Part shown: piece after piece, positions 7,622 through 16,053 of the stretch | How the letters are laid out: each line of letters begins with the position of its first letter | Position numbering within the stretch: the stretch's first letter is position 1 | Origin: a virus | IMG/VR virus record: IMGVR_UViG_3300025030_000046 | Span: 1 to 64,000 of that record | Reading direction: 5' to 3' (one strand) | Length of the DNA: 64,000 nucleotides | The notes under the pieces: model-generated | Told to the model about the DNA's origin: nothing | Database searches by the model: none | What the model saw: the letters and a program-made list of their open reading frames with translations, nothing else | Program-made: the position numbers and the translations under genes

Positions 7622-8524
7622 TCAATACCTTAATTCTCCTCTGCTTATTTTATTTCTTATTTCTTCAGCAAATAACTTCGCATTGTTTAACTCATCCTTT
7701 TTAAAAGTACCTAGTCTTTTTTGCTTGCCATCAATTTTAAATCGTACAATATATTTTTGTTCTTTCTCGCTCCAAGATACATTTTTAATTTGAGTAATAT
7801 TTCTTTTTAGAGGTTTATCAGAAATGTTACTTGATCTTTTATTTATTGGACGAATAATATCGTTATTTTTATCTCCCTTTTCAATTCTTCTATATATTGT
7901 TTTATATGATATATTATATATTTTAGGTAATTCTACAATTGATTTCTTTTCTCCATTTATTTCTACTTGTTTTAATTTATCATAATTTATTTCTTTTTTT
8001 CTTTTTCTACTAAATTTTTTAAAAGGTTTTCTTTTATTTATATTTTGAATACTGTCAGTTACCCATCTACAATTTGTAGGCTCATAATTTCCATCATTAT
8101 TTATTCTATCTATTTCTAATTTTTCATCATATCCGTTTTTTAACGCCCAATTATAAAAATTGATAAACCCGTTATCTTCATTTAACCATTCATCACAAAT
8201 ATTTATACCTCTGCCTCCATAATTATAATAATATTGATTTTTAGAATTACAGCAACGCTGTTTCATCCCATGATAAACTTTGTATAATTTATGATTCGAT
8301 AAGTTATGTTTTAAATGTATTTGTGAGACAATTTCTTTATTTAAACAACCACAAGATTGTGTTAATCCACTTCTTAAACTATTTCCACATATTATTTTCT
8401 GTGTTTTATTTATACAATTACATTCACACAACCATTGTGGCTTATTATATTTATTGTTTTCTACTCGTTTTAATACTGTAAATCTTCCAAATTGTATACC
8501 CGTTAAATCTATAAATGCCCCCAT
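7622..8524 (-). CDS. HNH homing endonuclease with C-terminal AP2 domain
   Basis: A 300-residue phage endonuclease. Residues 1-70 hold a cysteine-rich zinc module (CECNC, then CGNSLRSGLTQSCGC). The centre has the family signature MKQRCCN, YGGRGI and a histidine-poor HNH-like core (LEIDRINNDGNYEPTNCRW). The last 50 residues (NVSWSEKEQKYIVRFK, then KRLGTFKKDELNNAK) form an AP2 DNA-binding domain as in plant ERF factors and many phage homing enzymes. ATG at 8524 follows GAAAGGA; the TTG at 8539 precedes that site. Confidence 0.85.
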   Translation of the reverse strand: MGAFIDLTGIQFGRFTVLKRVENNKYNKPQWLCECNCINKTQKIICGNSLRSGLTQSCGCLNKEIVSQIHLKHNLSNHKLYKVYHGMKQRCCNSKNQYYYNYGGRGINICDEWLNEDNGFINFYNWALKNGYDEKLEIDRINNDGNYEPTNCRWVTDSIQNINKRKPFKKFSRKRKKEINYDKLKQVEINGEKKSIVELPKIYNISYKTIYRRIEKGDKNNDIIRPINKRSSNISDKPLKRNITQIKNVSWSEKEQKYIVRFKIDGKQKRLGTFKKDELNNAKLFAEEIRNKISRGELRY

Positions 8525-8539
8525 TTTAAATCCTTTCAA

Positions 8540-9112
8540 CTATAATAATTTTCTTGCAATCTCTTTCCAATTTTTACATCTTGCGTCTTGCCATTTAATA
8601 TTCCAATCTTTAATTTCGCCAAAACATATTTTTGAATTAGCATTTGAAGTTTTTAAATTACTATAAACATCATCAATAAAGATTGATTCATATTTATTAT
8701 TTACATTCATGTTAACTATTCCTTTATCCATTTTTACTCCATCATTTACAAGCAACACCGAGTTCTTTATAAATGGCAGCTTTTCCTTTATAAATAAAGA
8801 TTTTCGAGATATATTCCCATATGTACCAACACTCGCAATTATTATTTTGTACTTCTCATTCAACTCTTCCAGCACTTCATAAGCATCTGGCATAAATTCA
8901 AGCACATGGAAGAATTCAAATGAGGCAAACATATCGTCAATTCTATCAATTGCCAATGGACATTCTTCTCCAAAATCCCATCGTTTATTGTTTAGATAGT
9001 TGGCTGGTTTATATCCAGCAACATGTTTATATCTCATGTCGTAAGCGTCACAATATGCTTTAGAACTATTTACTATGCAATCATCAAAGTCCAAAAATAA
9101 ATTATATTTCAT
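8540..9112 (-). CDS. 5'(3')-deoxyribonucleotidase-like HAD phosphatase
   Basis: A 190-residue HAD-superfamily protein of the NT5C type, expected to dephosphorylate deoxynucleoside monophosphates. Motif I is LFLDFDDCIVNS, motif II the serine in IIIASVG, and motif IV the aspartates in IFIDDVYSN. ATG at 9112 is chosen, 9 bases after AAGGAG; the ATG at 9121 abuts that site. It lies next to thymidine kinase and dUTPase, so it probably tunes the thymidylate pool. Confidence 0.82.
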   Translation of the reverse strand: MKYNLFLDFDDCIVNSSKAYCDAYDMRYKHVAGYKPANYLNNKRWDFGEECPLAIDRIDDMFASFEFFHVLEFMPDAYEVLEELNEKYKIIIASVGTYGNISRKSLFIKEKLPFIKNSVLLVNDGVKMDKGIVNMNVNNKYESIFIDDVYSNLKTSNANSKICFGEIKDWNIKWQDARCKNWKEIARKLL

Positions 9113-9125
9113 ATTTTTCATCTCC

Positions 9126-9323
9126 TTAATTGTTCATTAAAAAAGCAATTTTATCTAAAATTTGAGCGATTGATAATTTTTGAAACTCCTTTCGCTCTAG
9201 GTATTTAAGTAATAGGGTAGTCATGTAATCAATCTGGTTTTGATTTGGATATATTTTAGATCTATTAAAGTACCATTTCTTATATTCTTGGATGATTTCT
9301 TCATTGTTGTTCGTAATAATCAC
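9126..9323 (-). CDS. hypothetical protein
   Basis: A 65-residue helical protein with many aromatic and charged residues (EYKKWYFNRSKIYPNQNQ). It has no recognised motif and lies between thymidine kinase and the nucleotidase in the same operon. Confidence 0.6.
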   Translation of the reverse strand: MIITNNNEEIIQEYKKWYFNRSKIYPNQNQIDYMTTLLLKYLERKEFQKLSIAQILDKIAFLMNN

Positions 9324-9337
9324 CTCTATTTTATATT

Positions 9338-9922
9338 TTATTTACTTAAACTCAACTTCCAACATCGTCTACACATAGCAGTATAAGATTCATTCCCGCC
9401 AATTTGAATTTGATTACCTTCAGTCACAATTTTCCCATTTTCTATACGCGCATTCACTCCAGCTGCTCTCCCACAAGAACACATGCTTTTTAATTTAATA
9501 ATTTCATCTGCAACTTCTAATAACCTGATACTTGCAGGAAATCCCTTTTGTCTAAAGTCTGTCTTGATTCCGTAGCATAAAACTGGAATGTCTATAAAGT
9601 CAACTATGTCGGTTAGCTGGTCTATTTGTGCTGGAGTAAAAAACTGAACTTCATCAACTAAAACTACGTCTATCTTATACTCTAAAGTTTCACTTACATT
9701 CCCGATAACTTCAAACAAATTATCACTATCTTTTATTGATATGGCTTTATATTCTAACCCTTCAATTCTCGATTTGACCTTGTTTATTCCAGATCTCTTA
9801 TCTTTTGCCGAAGTTAGTATTATTGGAGTCATTCCTTTTTCTCTATAATTGTATGCGGTGCAAATTAATTGTCCAGTTTTTATGCTGTTCATACAACCTG
9901 CATAGTAATAAATTTTACTCAC
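9338..9922 (-). CDS. tdk: thymidine kinase
   Basis: A 194-residue type II thymidine kinase, which phosphorylates thymidine using ATP. Walker B with the lid is VDEVQFF (residues 89-95); the zinc lasso uses C148, C150, C184 and C187; the substrate-binding tail is GGNESYTAMCRRC. The P-loop at residues 8-17 is AGCMNSIKTG, so the usual second glycine before Lys is Ile, an odd substitution. GTG at 9922 is the start; it overlaps the upstream stop in TTAATGTGAG. The operon also holds a nucleotidase and, upstream, dUTPase and ribonucleotide reductase. Confidence 0.88.
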   Translation of the reverse strand: MSKIYYYAGCMNSIKTGQLICTAYNYREKGMTPIILTSAKDKRSGINKVKSRIEGLEYKAISIKDSDNLFEVIGNVSETLEYKIDVVLVDEVQFFTPAQIDQLTDIVDFIDIPVLCYGIKTDFRQKGFPASIRLLEVADEIIKLKSMCSCGRAAGVNARIENGKIVTEGNQIQIGGNESYTAMCRRCWKLSLSK

Positions 9923-9923
9923 A

Positions 9924-10091
9924 TTAATTCTCCTCTTTTATATTTTCTGTTGTATTTAAACTTGTTGCTACTTCATTTGCAAAAGCCTCAGTTGGAATTT
10001 TGTCTGCAACCAGACATCCATCATTATCTCTAATACAATAAGTCAATGCAGTACTGCCTTTAAACATCATATATCCGTGAACTTTATACAT
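9924..10091 (-). CDS. small hypothetical protein
   Basis: A 55-residue frame, MYKVHGYMMFKGSTALT at the start, with a strong AGAGGGAGAA site. Its stop overlaps the thymidine kinase start, indicating translational coupling. No known motif. Confidence 0.65.
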   Translation of the reverse strand: MYKVHGYMMFKGSTALTYCIRDNDGCLVADKIPTEAFANEVATSLNTTENIKEEN

Positions 10092-10126
10092 ATTTTCTCC
10101 CTCTAATTCTATTTAAAATGGAAATT

Positions 10127-10313
10127 TTATGGTGCTACAATTATATGTTCTTTGGTTAGTTGAAATTGTTCCAAACATATTGAACATTCATATGTTCCGC
10201 CCAAACATACTGTATTGAGCTGACTGGAATTTTTTACAATTAGGGCAAGTAACCAAATAAAAAGGTAATTCTCTAGACAGCCCATAAGGTAGGGTTTTAA
10301 TAACTTTAAACAT
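10127..10313 (-). pseudogene. zinc-ribbon protein, frameshifted
   Basis: The first half reads MFKVIKTLPYGLSR and then TCPNCK; the second half, CLGGTYECSICLEQF, lies in another frame. Removing one A from the six-A run (10230-10235) joins them into a four-cysteine zinc ribbon of about 61 residues. The gene has a GAAAGGAT site. Extra-base sequencing error or genuine frameshift. Confidence 0.7.
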
Positions 10314-10389
10314 ATTTTATCCTTTCATTATTTAAATCAAATTTACCTTTTAATGGAATATTGCTACGATTATTTCATATATTATATAA

Positions 10390-10456
10390 GCAACTAGGTT
10401 TTCTCTCAGTTAGCCTTTTAGTTGCGGGGTAGGAGATAACTCTCCTATCTTTTTTA
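10390..10456 (+). ncRNA. candidate small RNA with terminator, antisense orientation
   Basis: On the plus strand, GCAACTA (10390-10396) pairs with TAGTTGC (10419-10425), followed by a hairpin TAGGAGA-TAAC-TCTCCTA (10430-10447) and TCTTTTTT. This looks like a short terminated transcript running against all surrounding genes. A TATTATATAA box lies just upstream and a TTGCTA at 10361. It may instead be a bidirectional terminator. The flanks (10314-10389 and 10457-10475) hold no gene. Confidence 0.4.
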
Positions 10457-10475
10457 TTTCAATAGAAATAAGATT

Positions 10476-10643
10476 TTATCTTGTCATAGCATAATAAATT
10501 ACATAAAACCAACTAAAAAATCCATGCAGCATTGCCCACAAAATTGATTTGTGTAAACTCCACGATATACAAATTGCTAACGCACATCCAAAACTAACAC
10601 CAGAAGTAACATATTTATATGTATATGTATTTTTATTTTCCAT
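10476..10643 (-). CDS. small two-helix membrane protein
   Basis: A 55-residue protein with two hydrophobic segments (about residues 14-30 and 35-52; SFGCALAICISWSLHKS, then GFFSWFYVIYYAM). ATG at 10643 follows GAAAGGAG. Similar small membrane proteins are common in clostridial genomes and phages; function unknown. Confidence 0.65.
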   Translation of the reverse strand: MENKNTYTYKYVTSGVSFGCALAICISWSLHKSILWAMLHGFFSWFYVIYYAMTR

Positions 10644-10686
10644 AATTTCTCCTTTCAATAAAACCCCGAATTTATCAAAAATAAGT

Positions 10687-10761
10687 CATTCTGACAGCCC
10701 CATAGAGCGATTATTTTTAGGTAGGTAATACGATTATATGTCTCGAATTTCTGTCAGAATG
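10687..10761 (-). ncRNA. structured leader RNA closed by an 11-bp stem
   Basis: CATTCTGACAG (10687-10697) and CTGTCAGAATG (10751-10761) are perfect complements enclosing 53 bases, with no frame inside. It lies upstream of the small membrane protein gene at 10643 and downstream of the 93-residue gene. The loop holds two AATCG copies and TACCTACC. It does not match a purine, preQ1 or c-di-GMP riboswitch consensus that I know. A cis-regulatory RNA is the best guess. Confidence 0.45.
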
Positions 10762-10780
10762 TTTAAATTTTATATTTTAC

Positions 10781-11062
10781 TTAATTAGCTTTGCTGTAAA
10801 ATTCTTCGTATTCTTTTTCTACTATTTCACGTTTTGCTTTAGTAATTTTGTCTTGTAGTTCTGGAATTTTTTCTTGTAATCTTCTTCTTGCTCTCGAAAT
10901 ACCTTCAAAACTTTGTTGATACTTTATGAAGTTATTTTCGTCAAATGATACATTCATAATTTCTTTCATAAACAAAACGTATAATAGATGGTCATTGCTT
11001 TGTGTTTCTGGATAATCAGTTAATATGGTTTTAACTCCATCTTCTATTTTAGTAAAATTCAT
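10781..11062 (-). CDS. conserved phage hypothetical protein
   Basis: A 93-residue helical protein. The stretch SFEGISRARRRLQEKIPELQ resembles a motif common in small early phage proteins of unknown function. It lies 12 bases after dUTPase with a GGGAGG site. Confidence 0.7.
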   Translation of the reverse strand: MNFTKIEDGVKTILTDYPETQSNDHLLYVLFMKEIMNVSFDENNFIKYQQSFEGISRARRRLQEKIPELQDKITKAKREIVEKEYEEFYSKAN

Positions 11063-11074
11063 AATATTCCCTCC

Positions 11075-11575
11075 TTAATTTATTCCAGTTGATCCAAATC
11101 CGCCTTTTCTATCACCCTCTGCATTGTCACTATCTACAGTTAAAAACTTTTGGAATACTCCCTGACCAATTCTATCTCCTTTTTTAATTTCAACGTCATA
11201 TGGGAAGAAGTTATAAAATCCAAACATTATTTCGCCTTCTTGCTTTGAATAATCCGAATCCACTAAACCCACACCATTCGACAAAACCAAACCTAGTTTA
11301 AATGGATTGCTTGAGCGGTTAAACATGAACAAACCTTCATCTTCTGGAAAATATGCGGTTATGCCTGTATGTACTAATGTTGGTTTAATTGCACTAAAAT
11401 CTTCTAATCCTTTAAAAAAGTTTATTATATTATTTGATATTTGTTTCCATATGGAAGGTATTTTTACATCCTCGGCAGCTTGAAAATCATATCCAGCCGA
11501 ATTAGCGGTTGAGCGTTTTGGTAAGTTAATATCCATATCCTTATATTTAGAAACTACATCAAAATATCTAGTCAT
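11075..11575 (-). CDS. dut: dUTP diphosphatase
   Basis: A 166-residue trimeric-type dUTPase, hydrolysing dUTP to dUMP and pyrophosphate. The five motifs are visible: 1 NSAGYDFQA (25-33), 2 NRSSNPFKLG (86-95), 3 GLVDSDYS (103-110), 4 GDRIGQGVF (133-141), 5 RKGGFGSTG (156-164). An insertion at about 40-65 makes it longer than typical. It keeps uracil out of DNA and supplies dUMP. It overlaps the FTR-like gene upstream by 8 bases. Confidence 0.92.
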   Translation of the reverse strand: MTRYFDVVSKYKDMDINLPKRSTANSAGYDFQAAEDVKIPSIWKQISNNIINFFKGLEDFSAIKPTLVHTGITAYFPEDEGLFMFNRSSNPFKLGLVLSNGVGLVDSDYSKQEGEIMFGFYNFFPYDVEIKKGDRIGQGVFQKFLTVDSDNAEGDRKGGFGSTGIN

Positions 11576-11756
11576 TGTTTTCCTCCACTTTCACAAATAA
11601 TTCACATATGCATTCTTGTGTTTGACGAAAATCTAAACAGGGACACAAAGAATTTTCGTCGGTTAATATTCTACACGGACAGTGGTTTGAGTTTGCTTTT
11701 AGCTTTTCTCTTATTTGTTTTACTTTTTCTTTATCTGGATTTAAAATAACTTTCAT
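11568..11756 (-). CDS. FTR catalytic beta-chain-like redox protein
   Basis: A 62-residue protein with the cysteine pattern CPC (26-28), CPC (37-39 region) and CIC near residue 50, as in the catalytic chain of ferredoxin-thioredoxin reductase, which carries a 4Fe-4S cluster beside an active-site disulfide. It is shorter than plant and cyanobacterial chains but like small clostridial versions. Its place between NrdG and dUTPase suggests it supplies electrons to the reductase system, for instance to the glutaredoxin encoded upstream. Confidence 0.75.
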   Translation of the reverse strand: MKVILNPDKEKVKQIREKLKANSNHCPCRILTDENSLCPCLDFRQTQECICELFVKVEENND

Positions 11757-12430
11757 TAAAACTCCCCTTTTATCGTTGTTTTTATAATCTTATTGCATTC
11801 ATTTTTTATATTTCTTAATACTTTCATACTATAAGGTTTTACATCACAATTATCTAAATTTTTAGACTCAAACTGCTGCAATATATATTCATTAACATTA
11901 AAACTTTTTAATACTTTGGCAATTTCTAAACAATCTTTTACATCTACAAACTTAGGATATACTGTAGTCCTAAATTCATATTGTATGTTTGAATTTATTA
12001 TTATCTCTATAGAGTCTAATATGTTTTGATAATTTACTTTTTTATTTGTAATTAAATCATATCTTTCTTCTGAAGTTTTAATATCCATACCCACATAATT
12101 TATGTAAGGGATTATATCGTTTAGTACCTTTGGATTATTTCCATTAGTATGAATTCCAACAGTAAATCCATCCATACAAAGCTCTTTAATTAAATCAGCT
12201 ATTCCAACCCATTCAGTACATTCTCCACCACTTATGACAATATGATCTATGAAATTTTTACGTTTAATTAATTTAGGCAACACGTCTTTTTTAAAATTAA
12301 TATTCTTTTGTTTAATTAATGGCTTATTGTGGCAAAAATCACAATCCCAACTACATTGCCCAATAAACAATGTAGTTGAAATGTGTTGAGGGTAATCTAA
12401 CATACTTGACCAAACTACTGACTTAATCAT
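11756..12430 (-). CDS. nrdG: anaerobic ribonucleotide reductase activating protein
   Basis: A 224-residue radical-SAM activase that generates the glycyl radical on NrdD. The cluster motif is C26-x3-C30-x2-C33 (CSWDCDFCHN), followed by the SAM-binding ISGGECTEW. It is of the longer NrdG2 type. It overlaps the glutaredoxin gene by 8 bases and the FTR-like gene by 1, so translation is coupled across the nrd operon. Confidence 0.9.
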   Translation of the reverse strand: MIKSVVWSSMLDYPQHISTTLFIGQCSWDCDFCHNKPLIKQKNINFKKDVLPKLIKRKNFIDHIVISGGECTEWVGIADLIKELCMDGFTVGIHTNGNNPKVLNDIIPYINYVGMDIKTSEERYDLITNKKVNYQNILDSIEIIINSNIQYEFRTTVYPKFVDVKDCLEIAKVLKSFNVNEYILQQFESKNLDNCDVKPYSMKVLRNIKNECNKIIKTTIKGEF

Positions 12431-12656
12431 CTTTTGCCGTTTTTACAACTGTTTTTAAATAATTTAAGTTGCCATTATAATACTGATCTGCCACACCAAT
12501 AACAGGCATTACATTAAATCCTTTTGCTATCATTTTTGCTTTTGTCCTAAAATCATTCATTGCATTTTTTTCTTGATACTCTATGTTGTTTTCTTTCATA
12601 AAACTTTTCAATTCATCACATCTTGTACAAGATGGAATAGTATAAATTGTAATCAC
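12423..12656 (-). CDS. glutaredoxin-like protein (NrdH type)
   Basis: A 77-residue thioredoxin-fold protein with active site CTRC (residues 10-13) and the cis-proline strand VMPVIGV. It would donate electrons to ribonucleotide reductase. It lies 9 bases after nrdD and overlaps nrdG. Confidence 0.85.
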   Translation of the reverse strand: MITIYTIPSCTRCDELKSFMKENNIEYQEKNAMNDFRTKAKMIAKGFNVMPVIGVADQYYNGNLNYLKTVVKTAKDD

Positions 12657-12665
12657 ATTTTCCTC

Positions 12666-15600
12666 CTAATATGTTTCTCTTTTTCTATCTTTTAGTTCTG
12701 CCATTTTGCTAGAGTTGAATTTTTTTATTTGTACATAGTAGCCAGTAATTCTTGTTTGCGATATTAAATCTTCACTCCCACATATAGGACACTGTTCCAA
12801 CAATCCACCAAAAGTTTTCTTACAAACTTTACAAGCGGTTTGTTCGGGAGAATTTACACTTTGCACACAATCAGTTTCTAGCCATATCTTTTCAATTAAG
12901 TTGTATATAGCTTTTGGCGAAGGTTTCTTTTCTCCAGTCCATGTATGAATCATACTTCCAGCTTCAACTAATGGATGAAATTTTGATTGTTCCGTAAGTC
13001 TGGTGATATAATCAACATCGCTATCTGTTGCAAAATGAACAGAATTACTGTAATAGACACCAAACTCATTTTCTTTGTGAAATGCTCTTCCCCCATATTT
13101 CTTTATATCAAGTTTTGCGAACCTTCCTGCGGTGGATTCGGCTGGAGATTCTTCCAATTTCATTCCGATTTTATATTTTTCATTCAAATCTTTTATTTTC
13201 ATATTCATAAATGTAATTATCTCAATACCCTTTTCAAAAGCTTCATTTGAATCGTGCAGCTCTTCCCCAATTAAGTTATACACACATTCGTTTAAACCAA
13301 CTATTCCAATTAGGTATGAAGCATTTTCAAGCCTAACATATGGTTTCCCGTCCATTCCTTCTGTATAATATTTTAAAGGAGAGTCTTTTAATTCTGTTAG
13401 ACTCCAAACGTAGTCACGTCTGGTTATATGCGCTTTTGCTGATAATTCCATTCTGTATTCAAGTTCTTCATAAAATTTATCTTCATCTTTATCTACTTGT
13501 AGAGGTATATTAGGAAGGTTTATGGATACATTTTGTATACCAACGAATCTCAATTCTTCAGGCGTAGATATTAACTTCTTATCTTCTTCGGAAAAAGTTA
13601 TAGATAATCTACAGCACTGGGAAATGCTAAAAGCGTTTCTGTCAAATATTTGATAAATACTACCCTTTTCACTAATAGCTTCACATGCCAACATTAACAA
13701 TGCTTTTGATTGTGGAGTTGAGAATGCTTCATTGTTTATATGAAGATTAATTTTAGGGAAAGCAAACGCCAATCCTAATGAATCGCCTTGCTTACTAACT
13801 TCTAATATAGCTTTTAAAAATAATTTCGACTCTTTATCAAAGTCTTGGTATGTAAGAACTTTATAGTTATTTTCTTTAGCATATTGCTTTGCATCATCTT
13901 GATTGTCAGAATAATGAATATCCCCAAGATTATCCTCAACCATATACTTGCCACTTTTCCCCATAGCCAATACATCTTTATAATGGTTTGGAATGTTTAA
14001 ATATACGTTGAAATCTGTAAAGCTTACTTGTCCACCTTTAGCTCCTGCCAATTGGGATAAATCAAATATTATGGTTTGTGCTAGTTGCTTAATTTCTTTA
14101 TATTTCATCCCTCTCAGTAGCGGTGCAAAAAATACATTAAGTCCTTCCCACCCGATCGCCTTATCCATATTTTTCAATATAGGGCTGACTATATCTTTAT
14201 CCTTCTTGAAGGATAGGACGCACTTCGCAATAAGGAATTTCGCCTTAAAGCTACTCTACTCACTATAATTTCAAATTATGCTTTCGATAGTCGATACACC
14301 TTTTATATTTGTATATGTTTCCAACTATTCCTTTTTATAATATTCTCTAATGTGCTTTTAGGGATATTATAATCTTTCGACATCTTGCTCCATGATGCAT
14401 ACTTACCGTTGATTAATATTTTTTTACTATCTCGTCATTTAATTTTGTTCCATTGTTGTTTTCTCCAACTTGATTTATTAATCCTACAGAATATGCGTGG
14501 TTTATATTTCCTTTATTAGAAATCCACTCTAAGTTATCTTTCCTATTATTGTTTTTATTGCCATCTTTGTGATTTACTTGCGGAAGATAAACGTGGTTCT
14601 CTATAAAATGGAGAGCAACTAATCTATGTACTTGAATTGTTTTCTTTTTTACTCCATCATATAAAGTAACATTTTTATATCCTCTTATGTTTTTATATTT
14701 AATTTCTATCGGCTTTATTCTGCCAAAAGAAATAATCTTGCCCGTATTAGATATTTTATATCTTTTATCGTAGCCGCTTATATATTTCCATATTTCTTCT
14801 ATATTATTTACCTCCATTTGCTTAAATTTAGCACAATAATATCATAGTTGGTTTTCAAATATAACTTGGCACGGTATTACCTGCTATCTCGTCGTGAGAC
14901 CGTAGGCTTTCTTAGAAAGTGTATTCGTGCAATATGCCTTATTTAACTTTTACCGTTAGCGGTAGTATGAGTTTAACTACCACACCCTGCATTTACAGGT
15001 TCACATCCTTATTTTTTCTATTCATTACTGAATAGTGTGCCATTTATTACATAGCACCTGCAAATAAACTAGTGTAAAATTGTGTAATAGAGCAAATGTG
15101 TCTAGCTAATACTTCAGCGCTGTTAGCGGGATTAGATGTAGATGCAATAGTTGATATATTTTTAATGCCATTTTTCTTAATATATTCAGGTGAATGACCA
15201 GAGCAGTAAAATCTAGTTGGCATTCCTAAATCATGAACGTGTATTTTCCCCTCTAAATGAGCTTTTGATATTTCAGCATCAAATATTTTTCTTAAAGCAA
15301 ATTCTTTTAATACTCTTTCTGCTATTGTTAAGTTAATGCTTTCTGGATTATGAGAAGTATTGCCATTTTCATTATTGCTATTTTCAATAATTTGTTGAAT
15401 GTCGTATAATGATATTGATATTTCCGATTCGGATTTTAGTTGTTTATTAAATCCTTTTTCATACAACACAACATTTACAAAACTTCTTATTAGTGATGTT
15501 GTGATAGTTGTTAATTCTAATTTTTTAAGTTTATCGCCAACTGTCTTAGATATTTCATTCGCCATATCTTCTGGACAATCTAATTCTTTTATTAGAGATT

Positions 15601-15709
15601 CCGCAATTTTATTTTCATCAAACTCAAAAAATTCCTCTTGAGTAGTTGATTCAACCATTAACGCAATATCCGTAGAGTTGTTTTTACTTGTTCTTTTTTT
15701 GACCTTCAT
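12666..15709 (-). CDS. nrdD: anaerobic ribonucleoside-triphosphate reductase, split by an intron
   Basis: Two exons, 15709-15056 and 14159-12666, encode a 715-residue class III ribonucleotide reductase after removal of a group I intron. Exon 1 carries an ATP-cone-like region (about 20-110) and ends SLFAG; exon 2 resumes AIGWEGLN, matching the family without gap. The C-terminus has the zinc site CKVC and CPIC and the glycyl-radical loop RITGYY with G691, 24 residues from the end. It makes all dNTPs under anaerobic conditions. Splice points may shift by three bases without changing the protein. Promoter at about 15.99 kb drives the operon with a small gene first. Confidence 0.92.
14160..15055 (-). 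mobile_element. group I intron in nrdD
   Basis: An 896-base insertion interrupts a conserved nrdD motif. The exon before it ends in T (GGT) and the insertion ends in G, as group I splicing requires. The 3' part contains AAGATATAGTC (14187-14197 on the plus strand), a typical P7/P9 core string, and the 5' part contains CAGGTAATACCGTGCCAAG. An HNH gene fills the middle. Boundaries 14157/15053 are equally possible by sequence identity. Confidence 0.85.
14303..14817 (-). CDS. intron-encoded HNH endonuclease (frameshift at seven A)
   Basis: The frame from 14817 encodes a NUMOD4 motif (EEIWKYISGYDKRYKISN, residues 7-24) and an HNH core (VHRLVALHF, then VNHKDGNKNNNRKDNLEW, about 64-98) and stops at 14413. 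One base back in the seven-A run (14419-14425), the frame continues to 14303 with a typical C-terminal helix-turn-helix (KMSKDYNIPKSTLENIIK). The string A-AAA-AAA fits a -1 slippery site, but a missing A is as likely. It would give homing of the nrdD intron. Full length about 171 residues. Confidence 0.82.
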
Positions 15710-15735
15710 ATGCTTCCTCCTGTTTTATATTTTAA

Positions 15736-15957
15736 TTAATTGAGTAAATTAGAAGAATTAATTTCTGGATTAAACTTTACCTCTGAATTTTCTAAAGCAT
15801 AAATAGAAGCCATTATTAATTCTCCAGCAGAATACACTAAGTCGCCTATAATTTTTAACATTTCTCTCGAAGGCTTTTCTAAAGAGCAATTATAAATCTT
15901 TACTAAGTTTTCATTTGCTAAATTTAAGTCCTCCAACATTGCTTCTCTAACACTCAT
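15736..15957 (-). CDS. hypothetical protein at head of the nrd operon
   Basis: A 73-residue acidic helical protein (MSVREAMLEDLNLANENL) without known motif. It is the first gene after the promoter at 15979-16007 and precedes nrdD by 26 bases. Confidence 0.6.
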   Translation of the reverse strand: MSVREAMLEDLNLANENLVKIYNCSLEKPSREMLKIIGDLVYSAGELIMASIYALENSEVKFNPEINSSNLLN

Positions 15958-15978
15958 AAACTTATCCCCTTCATATTA

Positions 15979-16007
15979 AATTATGCACTATCTTGCGCCA
16001 TAGTCAA
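15979..16007 (-). promoter_or_regulatory. sigma-A-type promoter for the nrd operon
   Basis: On the minus strand TTGACT (16002-16007) is followed at 16 bases by CATAAT (15980-15985), or at 17 by ATAATT. AAATATAAAATATA lies directly upstream, as at three other promoters in the window. Confidence 0.8.
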
Positions 16008-16053
16008 GATATATTTTATATTTCACTTTATTGATTTCAAATGAAAACAGAGT

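Noticed and set aside
10687-10761. Purine riboswitch
   Set aside because: The loop shows TATAATC-like and TACC strings but not the order or spacing of the purine aptamer, and P2/P3 loop-loop bases are missing.
12987-13368. Plus-strand frames opposite nrdD
   Set aside because: They are shadows of the nrdD coding frame without ribosome sites; the same holds for other plus-strand frames between 4 and 64 kb.
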